Below are positions 31,185 to 43,545 of a stretch of 64,000 nucleotides of DNA, piece by piece. The stretch comes from Adiantum capillus-veneris. Taxonomy: Eukaryota > Streptophyta > Polypodiopsida > Polypodiales > Pteridaceae. A model generated the notes under the pieces. The model saw only the letters and a list, made by a program, of their open reading frames with translations, had not been told where the DNA came from and searched no databases. The DNA lies in the NCBI GenBank assembly GCA_014529385.2, contig CM043967.1, positions 1,553,001 to 1,617,000 of the forward strand. The letters are read 5' to 3'. Position 1 is the stretch's first letter; each line of letters opens with the position of its first letter. The position numbers and the translations under genes were made by a program.

Positions 31185-32025
31185 GGACGTTTGGTTCGGT
31201 TTTGGAAAAATCCGTTATTGTTAACTTTTTTCAGGCTTTTTATGCTTTTAGGTGCTTTTTTGCAAAAAAAAGTCAGATTCTTGATCTACGTGTTCCAGGG
31301 AAGCTAAAGTTCAATTTTATAAAAATCTGTTTTTTGAGTGCTTTTTACTCTATTTTTAGCTTTTTCATGATTTTTAGTGCTTTTTAGTGAAAAGCGAGTC
31401 CGCTTTCTTATTCCAATGGGGACGAGGGGAACCTATGGTTCAATTTTTAAAAATTTTACTTTTTTTTTTTTTGCTTTTTATGCTATTTTTAGCTTTTCAT
31501 GATTTTCGAGATTTTTGAAAAGCAATGTGATTTTTATGATGACCTAAACATAAAAATATTAATTTTAGTCTCCGTCGGATTTAAAAATGATCACCTGGAG
31601 CAAAAACGGGACCTGATGAGATTTTTATGGGAATTATTTTTATAAAACTCCGTACCGTAAATGTGTTGGGGTAGTACGGGAAAGTCATAATTATGTCGGG
31701 ACATTACGGTTTGGCATAGTCTAGCAACGGTTTCCATTATTTGGCCAGACACTGTTTAATTGGCCAATTTTGCAGTAAAAAGGGACTAGTAAGTGGGAGA
31801 GTTGACCACCAAAACCAAAGGCATGTTTTTAGCAAAGTTCCCCAGCTATATCTGGCTCAAAAACTAGCACTAGTTTTCTGCTTGGGACTCACTCCAGCCA
31901 GCTACAGAGCCTGTAAATTCACCTGCAAGCCTCAGTTTCCAGTGCTGTGTGTTGCGTCTACTACCGCGAGACTACACGTATCTATCATATGGAGTGGTAC
32001 AAGCTCTTCATCACCATCTCCATAA

Positions 32026-32105
<80 letters not shown>

Positions 32106-34092
32106 ACTCTCTCTACTTGCTTATTATCTTCTCTCTCGTTTCACAGTGTACGCGCTCTTCAGAAGATTTTGTGGCGGATACCTCTACGTAGCTCTCGTCA
32201 CCGCTCTCTTGTGGCAAAGCAAGAATCCTTTCGACAGCCCCTGCTAAAGCACGGCTCCTTGGAGAACCACTATATAGATTTATCGGATCGGCAAATCCAC
32301 TTAACTAGTTGCAAAACTTAATGAAACTTGATGATAAATGAATTTAGGTCTCCGTTATCACCTCGAGAATGGGAGTTATTAATCGTTCTATAATTGGTTT
32401 TACCTACACGTGTAGGAGTGCTACCAAGGGGGGGTACCATATGACATCGTGAGTTAACCGAGTTGTTTTTATATGTTTTAACTTTTAAGGTTTGTTTTGG
32501 TGAGTTATAGATGACCATAAAATAATGTGAGAGTATATTGTTAGACATCCCAAACCATATGGACAGATATGATTAAAGTGGCTTTCTTTTGGGGTTACCA
32601 TTTGTTGTGTGAGTACCAAATGGGTGAAATGATGTGATAGAGTGATAGTCTATGTTATAGAGCTGAGCTTGATGCATTGGTTTGAAGTCAAATACTTTCA
32701 TTTGCATGTTTTTCATACACTCAAAAATGACAAAAATTTGTTTTTTGCATATGTGTGAAGTTATGGTTTATGGTTGACCTAAAGGTCGGAGCTATTTTAC
32801 ATCATGTTTATGGTGATGGAATGCTATCATATGATGTATGGGAACTCATGGATTGATGTGGATGTCTCATATTCATGGTTATGATTGCTTTCCACCTCCC
32901 TAGGTCAAAACTAGCTCTATGTGCTAGGGAGTGAAGTACAGATGTGATGCATCCTTTTTGCATGGTTGGATGTTGTCAAAATTGAATTTTTATATCATGA
33001 TTAGTTGTTGGTCGGACTCTTTTTATGCATGAAAGTATCACGTCTTAAGAGTCACATGTGTGTGGACTCCGATTGATGCAGGGGATATGTCAAAACCCAA
33101 GTTTGGGAGTTGGTTCAATGTGATTATGATTCATGGTTAAGGGTTGAGATTCCCTTATGGATTATGGTTGATATTATATGGTGTAAGCCGGTGTGGCTCA
33201 CAGTTGTTTTGGATATGTTTATGTTGCCGAAATTTTTGCAGCCATGTTATGTTCTAAAATGGTTATGCAGGATTGGTCATGCCTCACCCGAGTTGGATAG
33301 AGTGCTCAATGTGAAGTGATTGGTTTATGGTTTATGGTTTTGGGATTAGATCATGAAGTGATTTCGATGGTTTATGGCAGATATGTAAGGGTAGAGACCC
33401 TGTACATTCTAACTTCTTGGAAAAGATTGTTTGTGCATATGGGAAGTGCTATTGTGATTGGACTCATGTGTTATGTTACTCATGGATGCATCACTACAAG
33501 ACTAGGATCACCTACATCGCTTAGCCTTAGACTAAAGGATCATTGACTTGGGTCTTTGCTGGATCGGGGGTATTGCCTAGGTCTTCTTCTTTTTGTTAGG
33601 CTCATCTACATGGTTAGTGCATCGGGGGTTGAATGACGTATACGGCTAACACGTCGGGGATTTTGCCTTGGCTTTGCCTAAACACCCGGCGTTGGGCGTC
33701 GAAGAGGCATGGCGCCTAAACTTGTATGGTTGGTGTTGATACCCTAACACCTACTGGTACTTGGGATCCTCTCAGAGCTCGGGTTCATGGAGGGAGGTGA
33801 AGCGTCCTCAGCCTATGTTTGGCTTAGGCAGGTTGGAGGTGTTTTGGATCGCTCTCGGCAAAGTGAAATTCTCTCTGTCCATACTAGAGCGGAAGTGGAT
33901 GGGTGGACCGGTCAATCCCTACACAGGGTCCGGTGCTCTGCTAGTTATTTTGTCATAAACTTTTTGATGTTATGGTATACCCAGATTTTGTCATTGCATT
34001 AATATATGCTTCCATGTTTCATTAGATGGCCATTTAAAGATTCTTTGTTGTCATTTTCTTATGTCTCTGTGCATTCTATTTCACCCTCCACT

Positions 34093-34156
<64 letters not shown>

Positions 34157-34428
34157 CCCCCACAACGCAGTGTACACATATATTCACCCTCTACAATGCT
34201 ATATATTTCTTGAGTATGCTTTCAATCATAACACCCTTTCAGGGGTAGCACTAGTCGCTAAGTACCTATGGATGCAGGCCTTCTCATGACCTAAACTCCA
34301 TGCTTGGTCGGGTGGTAAGAACTCCTCCCCTAATCAAATGCTTCCGTAACTTTGATGTATGTGGAAAATTGTATAAAAGTGTAAATTGTATATTTTGTGC
34401 ACAGACCCCCAGGGAGGGGTATCTCTCA
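31185..34428 (+). mobile_element. Gypsy 5' LTR, truncated at its 5' end
   Basis: Collinear with 40150-41511 and 51001-52769. It holds CT tracts at 32033-32103 and 34101-34154 that are short or replaced by AAG repeats in the other LTR. The sequence GTGGCTTTCTTTTGGGG at about 32578-32594 is the empty version of the CACTA insertion site. Confidence 0.9.
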
Positions 34429-34430
34429 CC

Positions 34431-34442
34431 TGGTATCAGAGC
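34431..34442 (+). other. tRNA-Met primer binding site of the gypsy element
   Basis: TGGTATCAGAGC lies two bases after the LTR end CTCTCA. Confidence 0.9.
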
Positions 34443-36840
34443 TAATGCTTAAGGTTATGGGGATAGCCTAAATCCTAATACTAGTTGGTTAGTTATGCAT
34501 CATGCACGCATTCATGCATGCTGTTTGAGAAAAGATATTGTATTCATGATTCATCTATAAGTGACATTGGTTGGTGGTACTTGTTTGACTTGTCTTCTCT
34601 AGTGGAAGTGTTTGGTTTGAGTTATGGTAAAGTGGTTGAAGTGTTCAAACGACGGCGTTGTAATTTCTTTGAATTTTTTGTTTTGTAGTAACAAATGGCT
34701 CCCAGAGTGACATCTGAATGCTTTAGCCAGGGGAATGATGTTGGCCATAGTGTACAATATGGCAACACGGTTGTCCAGGGATGAACGAAAACTCTTTTAC
34801 TTAGAAATCGGGACCAAAGTCTTTGGCATTCCAGGAAGCACAACTTGCTGGAAGAGTGTTGACCATAGTTACCTTACCCATCACCAAGAACCCTTCCGTC
34901 AATTCTTCATCTATATTGACCACAATCCAAGAGATTAGTTTGCCAACCTCAAGCTACTTCAACTCAGCATATGGTTAGGCCTAGAAGACATGTTCTACTA
35001 CTTGGCAATGCGTTCCCAAATATTAACGATTGCCAAAGTTGCTAAGAAGTTTGAAGCTCTTGCAGCTATCATAAGAAAAGAGAAGTTGGAAGATAATTAC
35101 AGGCCACCTTGTCACATGGGAGGTCTGAGAGAATACCCTGTTATGAAAGTTAAAATAATATTTAGATAATTAGCTCCAAGAGACCCATAATATTGTAATG
35201 AAATCATAAAAAATAAATTTTGATGAATAAAAGAAGCGTAGACTCAGTTTTAATTCACATGTGTACTAAGTTTTCTCTCTCTCATTGTCTTGTTTTAGAT
35301 GGATCTTCTTAATTGTCTACATGAACTCCCGAGTGACTTTGCACAAAGAGTCTTTTTCAATTATGCGGTTGGATTCAGTCTCCATTGGGGAATTGAAGTT
35401 GTTTGAGTTTCAATGGGGACTAGAGGTTACCTTGTACCGAACACTTACGTAGCAAGGGAGTTATATGTTGAAGCTCAGTCAGAACATCGAACACAAGTGC
35501 GTGATAGATTTATGACCAACCCACATCTTTGGGTAAAGGAAAATATTTAAGAAGGCGGCGTTAAAGTGTTTGGATATGTTCTTTATCTTAACATGTGTTC
35601 TCTTTTGGACATATCGAGTCACGAACTCATACTTAGTAAGAAGGCCCTTATGCTAAACCAAAGATACGGCTTTTGTGATAAGGTCATAATCAAAGTATGG
35701 AAGAAGTCAAATGGTGACAACCAATTCTATTATGTACCCTAGGATTGGCTCAATAGAGTCTATGGACCTATTCTCAAATACAACCCTCACAATGTCACCG
35801 TTACCTTTGATGACTACGAGAAACCAAGGTGCATTGGTGACTTTGCCCAAGCCCAACCAATGGCAGTGAACTTGAGTGGATATTTCTATAGCAATGATGT
35901 GAATGAATGACATGCTCATGTAAACTGCTTTATGGATTATCACCCAAGGATGTATCATGGGGGGAAGAATGGTACGAAAAGAAAGACGTGACTTTTAGTG
36001 CGTAAGTTGAAGTGCTAAACTTTGACACACCCAAGATGTGAATAAATATAGGGGTAGAACCTCAGTTGTAGGAACCAAGAACTGGTTCATTGGACCCTTT
36101 TGTATTTATGTATCTCCCTATAAACACTATGTACCTTTTTGGTCTTCTACGGTTGTAAAAATTTGATTTCGATATAACACATTGTTTTGAGGATATAATA
36201 TTTGAGTTTGAATCTTGGTTTTATCATTCTAACTAACTGGAGTGATGGGGTGTGTGTATAGATGATTGACATTTTACCTCGAGAGATATGGGCAAATATA
36301 CTTTCTCGACTTATGGTGGAGGAGCATTTTCAAACTGGAGTGGAAGTGCAAATACTTGTCACTACCACACATAACGGGGAAGAGAAGAAAAGGTTGATGT
36401 CTACGGATTTTATTGTACCAAGTACCTTCCAAGATTGGTAACATTATGCTGTAGGAAACCCCGAGTTGGGCATAAACCCTTGCCTGTTTGGAGTATCGAG
36501 TGGATAAAATCCAAGTTGGGAATGAAGATTGTAGTCACTAATCAAATATTGTACATAAATGCTTATGATTTTACCATAAGACCGACAAAGAAAATGTGGA
36601 TGGCTAGAAACATACTTCCTTTAGTAATGGCTATAGGATGCTTTGACATTGTTATGTTTAATGTATGTGGACGGCAATGCAAAAGCAACGACCAACATTC
36701 CTTTAGCCTAGTGCTTTGGATGTTATTCTTTGACTTATTTGGGAAGTCACTAATCTACAATCCTTGCAATGTAAAAATTTTATACAATGCCTACAACAGA
36801 CTTCCAAGCAGACGCATATGTTCATGCTGCAATTGAGTAT
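34443..36840 (+). pseudogene. Decayed 5' internal (gag-position) region of the gypsy element
   Basis: Coding-like pieces in changing frames: 34735-35150 (SRDERKLFYLEIGTKVFGIP, GLEDMFYYLAMRSQ), 35300-35990 (LLNCLHELPSDFAQRVFF, VTVTFDDYEKPRCIGDF) and 36250-36830. I see no CCHC knuckle and no typical chromovirus gag motif. It is either a very decayed gag or another inserted sequence. Many stops. Confidence 0.35.
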
Positions 36841-36849
36841 CAGGGAGTG

Positions 36850-39800
36850 GAATGAACAATATTCAGTAATTCAAACCCTAGCGGAGTATCAAGGTAACCA
36901 TTTTACCTTATTGATTGATTCAGGGAGTACACATTCTTTCATATCTCCTAAGTGCATCAGAAAACTCATTTTGCCTGAACACCCTGATACAAACCTTACG
37001 GTAGAATTAGCTATGGGTAGGAAGGTTAGATCTTCTACTTCAGTCGGTAACTTGAATTTGTTTTGGATGGTCATAATACTTCTGCAAACTTCAGAGTCTT
37101 ACCCATAGGAATCTACAATGGAATCCTAGGAATGGATTGGCTTAAAGCCAATGATGCTCACATACATTGGAAAGACGCTTCATTGACTTTCAAAAACAAC
37201 CAAAACTCTAGGGTTACAGTTATTGGGAAACGGGAGAAGCCTAAGCTTACACTAGCGAAATTTACCAAACTTATGAAGAATCATAGGAAGAATGAAAGGA
37301 TTTACGCAGTAAAGCTTAACCCTAAGGAGAAGAAGATAGATTCACCTGAACCCGAATGGATAATGGAATTTGATGATGTATTTCTTGAAGAAACTTTCAT
37401 AGTTACCACCCAAGCGTGATGTTGATTATACAATAGAGCTAATCCAGGAGCTCAACTAGTTGCTCATAGACCTTACAAAATGCCAATACCTGAATCTGTG
37501 GAACTCAAGGAGCAATTAGCTCAACTCCTTGAACAAGGCTTCATTCGATTCAACACTTCTCCATGGAGTACTCCTGTTCTATTTAATTAGAAGAAGGATG
37601 GTACTATACGTCTTTGTATTGATTATTGTGGATTGAACCAGGTAACAGTAAAAAATAAGTATGCAATCCCAAGGATTGATGAACTGCTTAATCGATTACA
37701 TGGAGCTTTCTATCTTCACAAATATTGATCTTAGGTCATGGTATTATCAAACCCGAATCAAGGAGGAGTACATATCAAAGACAAGATTTAGTACTTGTTT
37801 TGGACATTATGAATTTACAGTTATGCCTTTTAGACTTACCAATGCTCCTACAGCTTATAATTATCTTATGATCGACGTATTTCGAGAGCATCTTGATGAT
37901 TTTATTCTTGTGATCTATGATGATATGTTGGTCTAATCAAGAAAAACAGAAGAACATGAACAACATGAACAACATGTGCGGCGAGTACTTGAACTTCTCC
38001 ATCAAAATAAAGTTTATGCCAAACGTAGAAAATGCACCTTCTTCACTGACAAGGTGGAGTATTTGAGATTTATTGTATCCAAGGATTGGTGTTTTTATTG
38101 ATCCAAGTAAGATCAAATCTGTTATAGCTTGGCCTACACCGAAATGAGTATGAGAAGTATGTGGCTTTCTTGGTTTGACAGAATGGTATCGTACATTTAT
38201 TGAAGGTTATGCTAAGATTGCATCTCCATTGACCAATACGCATAAGAAGGCTAAAGTGTTTACTTGGAATGAACATGCTCAAGTTAATTTTGCGAAACTC
38301 AAAGAAGCCTTGGTGAATGCTCCAATACTACAGCTTCCAAAATTCTCAAAGACATTCACTGTGCTCACTGATGCAAGTGGACAAGCAATTGGTGGCATTC
38401 TGTCTCAAGAAGGAAAGCCAGTAGTTTATGAATCTCGTAAGTTACCTATACATGAGTTAAATTATCCTACACATGGCTTGGAATTATTGGCCGTTGTGCA
38501 TGATCTTAAAGTATAGCGACATTATCTTCTTGGAAGGAGATTTGAACTATAGACCGATCATAAAAGCCTGAAGTGGATCTACACCCAACATGACCTTAAT
38601 ATGTGACAACAAATATGGATGGAGTTGTTATGCGAATATGATTTTGGAATTGAATATAAGCCTGGGAAGGAAAATCTTGTGGCGGATGCCTTGAGCATGA
38701 AGAGTATCGTAGCGGCTGTCACAACCTCTACTACTTCTTTAATTGACCTTATTCGAGAAGGTGTGGCTAATGACCTGTATTACCTAAAAGTCCAGTACTT
38801 GATGAACTTAAGTAATTGCACAGAAAGGCAAATCAAAGGATTTCACGTTGAAGGTGATGACCTTTACTTTGGTAATCCTTTTTGTATTCCAAATCAAGGT
38901 GGAATAAAACTTCAGATTTTACAAGAAGCTCATGATATACCAGGATACATTAAGACTTACTCTACTATAAGAAAGAGTTTCTTTTGGCCAGAACTAAAGC
39001 GTGATTTGTTGAACTATGTTACAAGACGTTTAACATGTCAACGTATTAAAGCTAAACAAATTTGATACCCCAGTAAGCTTCAACCTATTGATGCTCCACA
39101 AATGAAATGGGAATGTATATCCATGGATTTCATTACAGGACTTCCTACATGTCTGGGATATGACTCTATTTTTGTGGTTATTGATATGCTCACAAAAATG
39201 ACCCATTTATTTCCAATCAAGACAACTGCATTTAGGGCTAAGGATATAACTCAAGTCTTCATGAAAGGTGTTTTCATGTATCACGGTTTACCTCGATGGA
39301 TAATTTCTGATCGTGATGCAAAGTTCACCTCAAATTTTTGAAAAGACTTATTCTCAGCTACAGGAACACAGTTAGCCTTTAGTACTGAATATCATCCTCA
39401 AACTGATGGGCTATGAGTTCAAGCATCCAAAGAAATATTGGATGAAATGAAACTACAAACAAATCTTATACGACAAGAGATATTAAGACTCCTCAAGATA
39501 GACATAAGAGTTATCTGACCCAAGACGAGCTGTCAGACTTTTTGAAGAGGGCGATATGGTATTTTTGAGAGTGAAGCCCAAACGTAGTTCTTTATCAATG
39601 GGTAAGTGTAAGAATCTAAGTGCTAGATATTGTGGACCTTTTGTAATCACAGAGCGTATTAATGATCAAGCTTACAGACTCTTGTTACCACCACCCATAA
39701 AGGTACATGATGTTTTTCACGTCAGCTTACTCAAGAAGTATGTACCTGATCCGCAACATATTCTTGATGATTTTCTATTATCTACTCTACTGATGGAACT

Positions 39801-39960
39801 TTTGAAGTATATCCCAAAGTAATACTTTAGAGTAGAACCAAGACTCTATGTAATCGGACCATTATTGAACACCTTGTTAGATGGTCACGTATCCTCAAGA
39901 AGATGCCACTTGGGAACGTGATGATGTAATGAGACTAAATTATCCAGATTTCATGTTGAG
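36850..39960 (+). pseudogene. Gypsy pol: protease, RT, RNase H, integrase, chromodomain-like end
   Basis: Protease LIDSGSTHSFISPK (near 36910); RT ELKEQLAQLLEQGFIRFNTS, then [32 protein letters not shown], and the catalytic box as IYDDMLV; RNase H TVLTDASGQAIGGILSQ and YKPGKENLVADALS; integrase zinc region near 38930-39050; core MDFITGLP and SDRDAKF; C-terminal CGPFVITERI, VHDVFHVSLLKKYVPDP. Beyond 39790 an out-of-frame stretch still reads VIL.SR.K.LRNRTI and the ATWE-type end of a chromodomain. At least eight stops or frameshifts are visible. Chromovirus identity rests on the C-terminal chromodomain-like stretch. Confidence 0.85.
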
Positions 39961-39982
39961 GTGAGGACACCTTGAATTTTTC

Positions 39983-39995
39983 AAGTGTGGGAGGA
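39983..39995 (+). other. Gypsy polypurine tract
   Basis: AAGTGTGGGAGGA directly precedes the 3' LTR start TGTAAGATCCCC at 39996. Confidence 0.85.
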
Positions 39996-41511
39996 TGTAA
40001 GATCCCCAATTTTAAGGTCTCTTCGAAAACTAAGAAAATAGCTTTCAATATCTATTTTGCCAAATTTTGACTTAAGATGCTTGATTGACAGTATTGGAAG
40101 GTTCTAAAGTAAAAATCAAGGTCGTTTTCGTGTTTCGGTAGGTTAGACAGACGTTTGGTTAAGTTTTGAAAAATCCGTTATTTTTAACTTTTTTCATGCT
40201 TTTTATGCTTTTAGGTGCTTTTTTGCAAAAAGCAAGGTCAAATCCTTGATCTACATGTTCCAGGGAAGCTATGGTTCAATTTTGTAAAAATCTGTTTTTT
40301 GAGTGCTTTTCACTCAATTTTTAGCTTTTCATGATTTTTAGTGCTTTGTAGTGAAAAGCAAGTCCGCTTTCTTATTTCAGTGGATGGACGATAGGAACCG
40401 TGGTTCAATTTTAGATTTATTTTTTTTTGCTTTTTACGCTATTTTTAGCTTTTTGTGCTTTTCGGCGTTTTTTGAAAAGCAATGTGCTTTTTATGATGAC
40501 CTAAACATAAAAATATTAATTTTAATCTCCTTGGGATTTAAAAATGATCACATGGAGCAAAAATGGGACCAGACGAGATCTGTACGAGAATATAAAAAGC
40601 GATACCATAAATACGTCGGGGCAATACGAGAAAGTCATAATTATGTCGGTACATTACGGTGTGGCATATTTTACCTATGGTTTCCATCAGCTGGTCAGAT
40701 ACTATTTAATTGGCCAATTTTGCAGTAAAAATTGAATGGTAAGGGGGAGAGTTGACCACCAAATGCAAAGGCATGTTTTTAGCAAAGTCCCCCAGCTATT
40801 CCTGGCTCAAAAACTAGCGCTAGTTTTCTGCTTGGGACTCACTCCAGCCAGCTGCAAAGCGTATAAATTTACCGGCAAGCTTAAGTTTCCAGTGCCGTCT
40901 GTTGGGTCTACTACCGCAAGGCTATACGTATCTATTATACGAAGTTGTGCAAGCTCTTCATCACCATCTCCATGAGCTCTTCTCTCAAGAAGAAGAAGAA
41001 GAAGGACACTCTCTCTCTATTTGCTTATTATCTTCTCTCTCATTTCATGGTGTATGCACTCTTCAAAAGCTTTCGTGGTGGATATCTCTACGTAGCTCTC
41101 ATCACTGCTCTCTTGCGGCAAAGCAAGAAGCCTTTCGATAGCCCCTAATTGACTCTAAAGCACGTCTCCTTGGAGATCAACCACTATATAGATTCACCGT
41201 ATAGGCAACCCACTTAACCAATTGAAAATCTTGATGAAACTTGATGATAAATAAATTTAGGTTTCCGTTATCACCTCGAGAATGTGAGTTAATAATCGTT
41301 CTATAATCGGTTTTACCTACACGTGTAGGGGTGCTACCAAGGGGGGGTGCCATATGACGTCGTGAGTTAACCGAGCTATTTTTATATGTGTAAACTTTTA
41401 AGGTTTGTTTTGGTGAGTTGATTTCAATTATAGATGACCATAAAATTATGTGAGAGTATATTGTTAGACATCCCAAACCGTATAGACAGATATGATTAAA
41501 GTGGCTTTCTT
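39996..41511 (+). mobile_element. Gypsy 3' LTR, first part
   Basis: Starts TGTAAGATCCCC. The first ~150 bp match 55863-56008 (reverse complement), the rest matches 31185-32590. It ends at the CACTA insertion; CTT at 41509-41511 is the target duplication. Confidence 0.9.
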
Positions 41512-41535
41512 CACTACAAGAGGCTATTCATATTA

Positions 41536-41640
41536 GCGACGCTCACACAGCGACGCTCAAAAAAAAAATCCCGGCGTCGCTATGAGCGTCGCAAATTTCT
41601 TTGTAAATTTGCGACGCTCATAGCGACGCCGGCTGGGCTA
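41536..41640. repeat. Left subterminal repeats of the CACTA element
   Basis: At least six copies of GCGACGC(TC) or its complement GAGCGTCGC in direct and inverted order, including a long palindrome around GAGCGTCGCAAATTT / AAATTTGCGACGCTC. In CACTA elements such repeats bind TNPA. Confidence 0.85.
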
Positions 41641-41726
41641 AAAAAATAACCGAGCGTGCCCAAAAACTCAGATCTCAGATCTGAGTTTTTCGGCGCCCTC
41701 AAGCAAGGAGCAGGTAACGCTCTCCC

Positions 41727-41778
<52 letters not shown>

Positions 41779-41954
41779 CTCCACACACACACACACACAC
41801 GAGGAGAGGAAGGAGAGCCAGGTATGCTCCTTCCCTCTCCTCATTCTCATGTTCCCTTCCCCTCTTTCTCTCTCCATCTCTCTCTCTCTCACACACACAC
41901 ACATACACACACACACATACATAAACAAAGAATGCACACACACATTGAGAGAGG

Positions 41955-41985
<31 letters not shown>

Positions 41986-42501
41986 CATGCATAAACAAAA
42001 AATGCACGCATTGAGAGAGGAAAAGAGAGAGAGAACATGCATAAACAAAAAACGCACACATTGAAAGAGGAAAAAAGAGAGAAAACATGCATACGATCCA
42101 AAAAAACGCACACACATTGAGAGAGAAAGAGAGAGAAACTAATTTAACGCAGTAGGAAACTAATTAAAATTAAAAGACCTAAAGATCTAGCCGACGAGGA
42201 GTTGAACTCAAGACCTATTATTCAAGAGGGAAATGGCATAATCAATCTATCATACTTGGCATGGGTGATAGAAAGGTTATACCATTTATCTCTTTTTATT
42301 GGCACACACATCCACGCACGCGCACACACACAAGAAGAAGAGAGTTATAACGTCGTAGGAAACTATCTTAAAAGACGTTAAAGATTAGGTTATATGTAGA
42401 CTTACATTAAATTAGATTTAGGTTTATTTTTAACTAGATTTACGTTTATTTACGCTAGATTTAGATTTACGTTATATTAGATTAGATTTAGGTCTCCATA
42501 G
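41641..42501. other. CACTA 5' non-coding region with CT, CA and GA microsatellites
   Basis: CT tract 41729-41773, CA tract ~41783-41800, a CA-rich block 41890-41930, GA tract 41957-41985, and three repeats of a GAGAGAGGAAAAGAGAGA-CATGCATA-AAACGCACAC type module (41943-42130). From 42328 a segment that recurs at 43017 begins. Confidence 0.6.
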
Positions 42502-42985
42502 ACTGCGATGCCTGCATGAAGCGGGTGAAGAAAGCCCTCAATGGAATATAGGGTATTGTTGCCTTCACTCATGGTGGGCTCCGTCGATCCAAAAGTACTG
42601 GTGAAATGTCTTCAGAAGATAGGGAAGAAGGTGGATCTTCAAAGCGGCAAGAGTCACTACATCCCCGACACAATGACCATCTAGACAACCTCTAGTCATT
42701 CAACAGCAACTTCAAAGTTAGTAACAAGAGCAAGAACGGTCTAAAGGGCCAATTGCTGTCGTCAGATGTGGATGGAGATGAGGCAGCGTCACCGCCGGAA
42801 GTTAACTCTCACATCTTTAGTGATGAGAATGCCAACTCTTGCCGAGTGATGTGAAAAATTATGTGTTAAATCTGTTTTAAGGTTCTTATAATCCCTGTTA
42901 GTTTAGTTCTTTGTTTTTAATATAACATAATTTACGTTAGATTTAGATTTATGTTATATTAGATTAGACTTAGGTTTATTTAGGT

Positions 42986-43021
<36 letters not shown>

Positions 43022-43165
43022 GAAGAAGAGAGTTTTAACGTCGTAGGAAACTATCCCAAAAGACATTAAAGATTAGGTTAGATGTAGACTTACGTTAAAT
43101 TAGATTTAGGTTTATTTTTAGTTAGATTTACGTTTATTTAGATTTACACTTATTTACGTTAGATC
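42328..43165. repeat. Direct repeat pair (~150-170 bp) flanking the captured exon
   Basis: 42328-42500 and 43017-43165 share CACACAAGAAGAAGAGAGTT, ACGTCGTAGGAAACTAT, AAAGATTAGGTTA and ATTTACG/TTTAGATT-type AT repeats. They bracket the HIPP-like fragment. Confidence 0.7.
42502..42700 (+). pseudogene. Captured heavy-metal-associated (HMA/HIPP-like) exon fragment
   Basis: DCDACMKRVKKALNGI followed by a stop where HIPP proteins have Glu, then GI; after a frame change VDPKVLVKCLQKIGKKVDLQ. Plant HIPPs read M.C.GC...VKKAL..I.GV...VD...KV.V.G...P..L...L.K.GKK.EL. CxxC is the metal-binding pair. There is a stop and a frameshift, so it is dead. CACTA elements are known to pick up host gene pieces, and this lies inside one, in non-coding sequence upstream of TNP2. 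Confidence 0.65.
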
Positions 43166-43416
43166 GAGTCCACGCAAGAATTACTTACGGTTTAGGGTTT
43201 AGAGTTAGACGAACAGTGAAAAGATCTACTGTGAAAAAATGTTAAGATGCTGTGAAGTGCTACAGCTAGAGAAGAGGCAAAGGGGTTTTGTCCACTACAT
43301 GCAGTATCATGTAGACGTGGGTGTGTAGATTTCTTGTACCCACAAATATAGGTATTGACCAATAAAGACGAGATTATAACCCGGTGGTTCTGATCTCCGT
43401 GCACCTCTAGACCGAG
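42701..43416. other. CACTA non-coding region
   Basis: Contains the second copy of the flanking repeat (43017-43165), a CA tract (42990-43020) and no convincing coding sequence. Confidence 0.5.
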
Positions 43417-43545
43417 GTGTGCGGGGATTGGACATGACTAGAGAATGTGAGGTAAAGAGAGAGAGAGAGAGAGAGAGAGATAAGACGAAGAATGCCAATA
43501 GAATATTAAATTTGTTGTCCAGGTAATAAGTTTTTTATCCTCATT

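Noticed and set aside
31118-31387. Phe-rich 89-codon frame
   Set aside because: It comes from the T-rich, low-complexity start of the gypsy LTR, which is repeated at 40.2-40.5 kb without the frame being kept.
33487-33499. CACTACAAG in the gypsy 5' LTR as a transposon end
   Set aside because: It is part of collinear LTR sequence; the other LTR has GTTGCTACAAG at the same place, so it is a chance match.
28944-34442. tRNA genes suggested by TGGTATCAGAGC
   Set aside because: Both places are retroelement primer binding sites next to LTR ends; no cloverleaf sequence surrounds them.
41738-42117. CRISPR-like spacing of short repeats
   Set aside because: The repeats are GA/CA microsatellite modules inside a plant transposon; there are no unique spacers of equal length.
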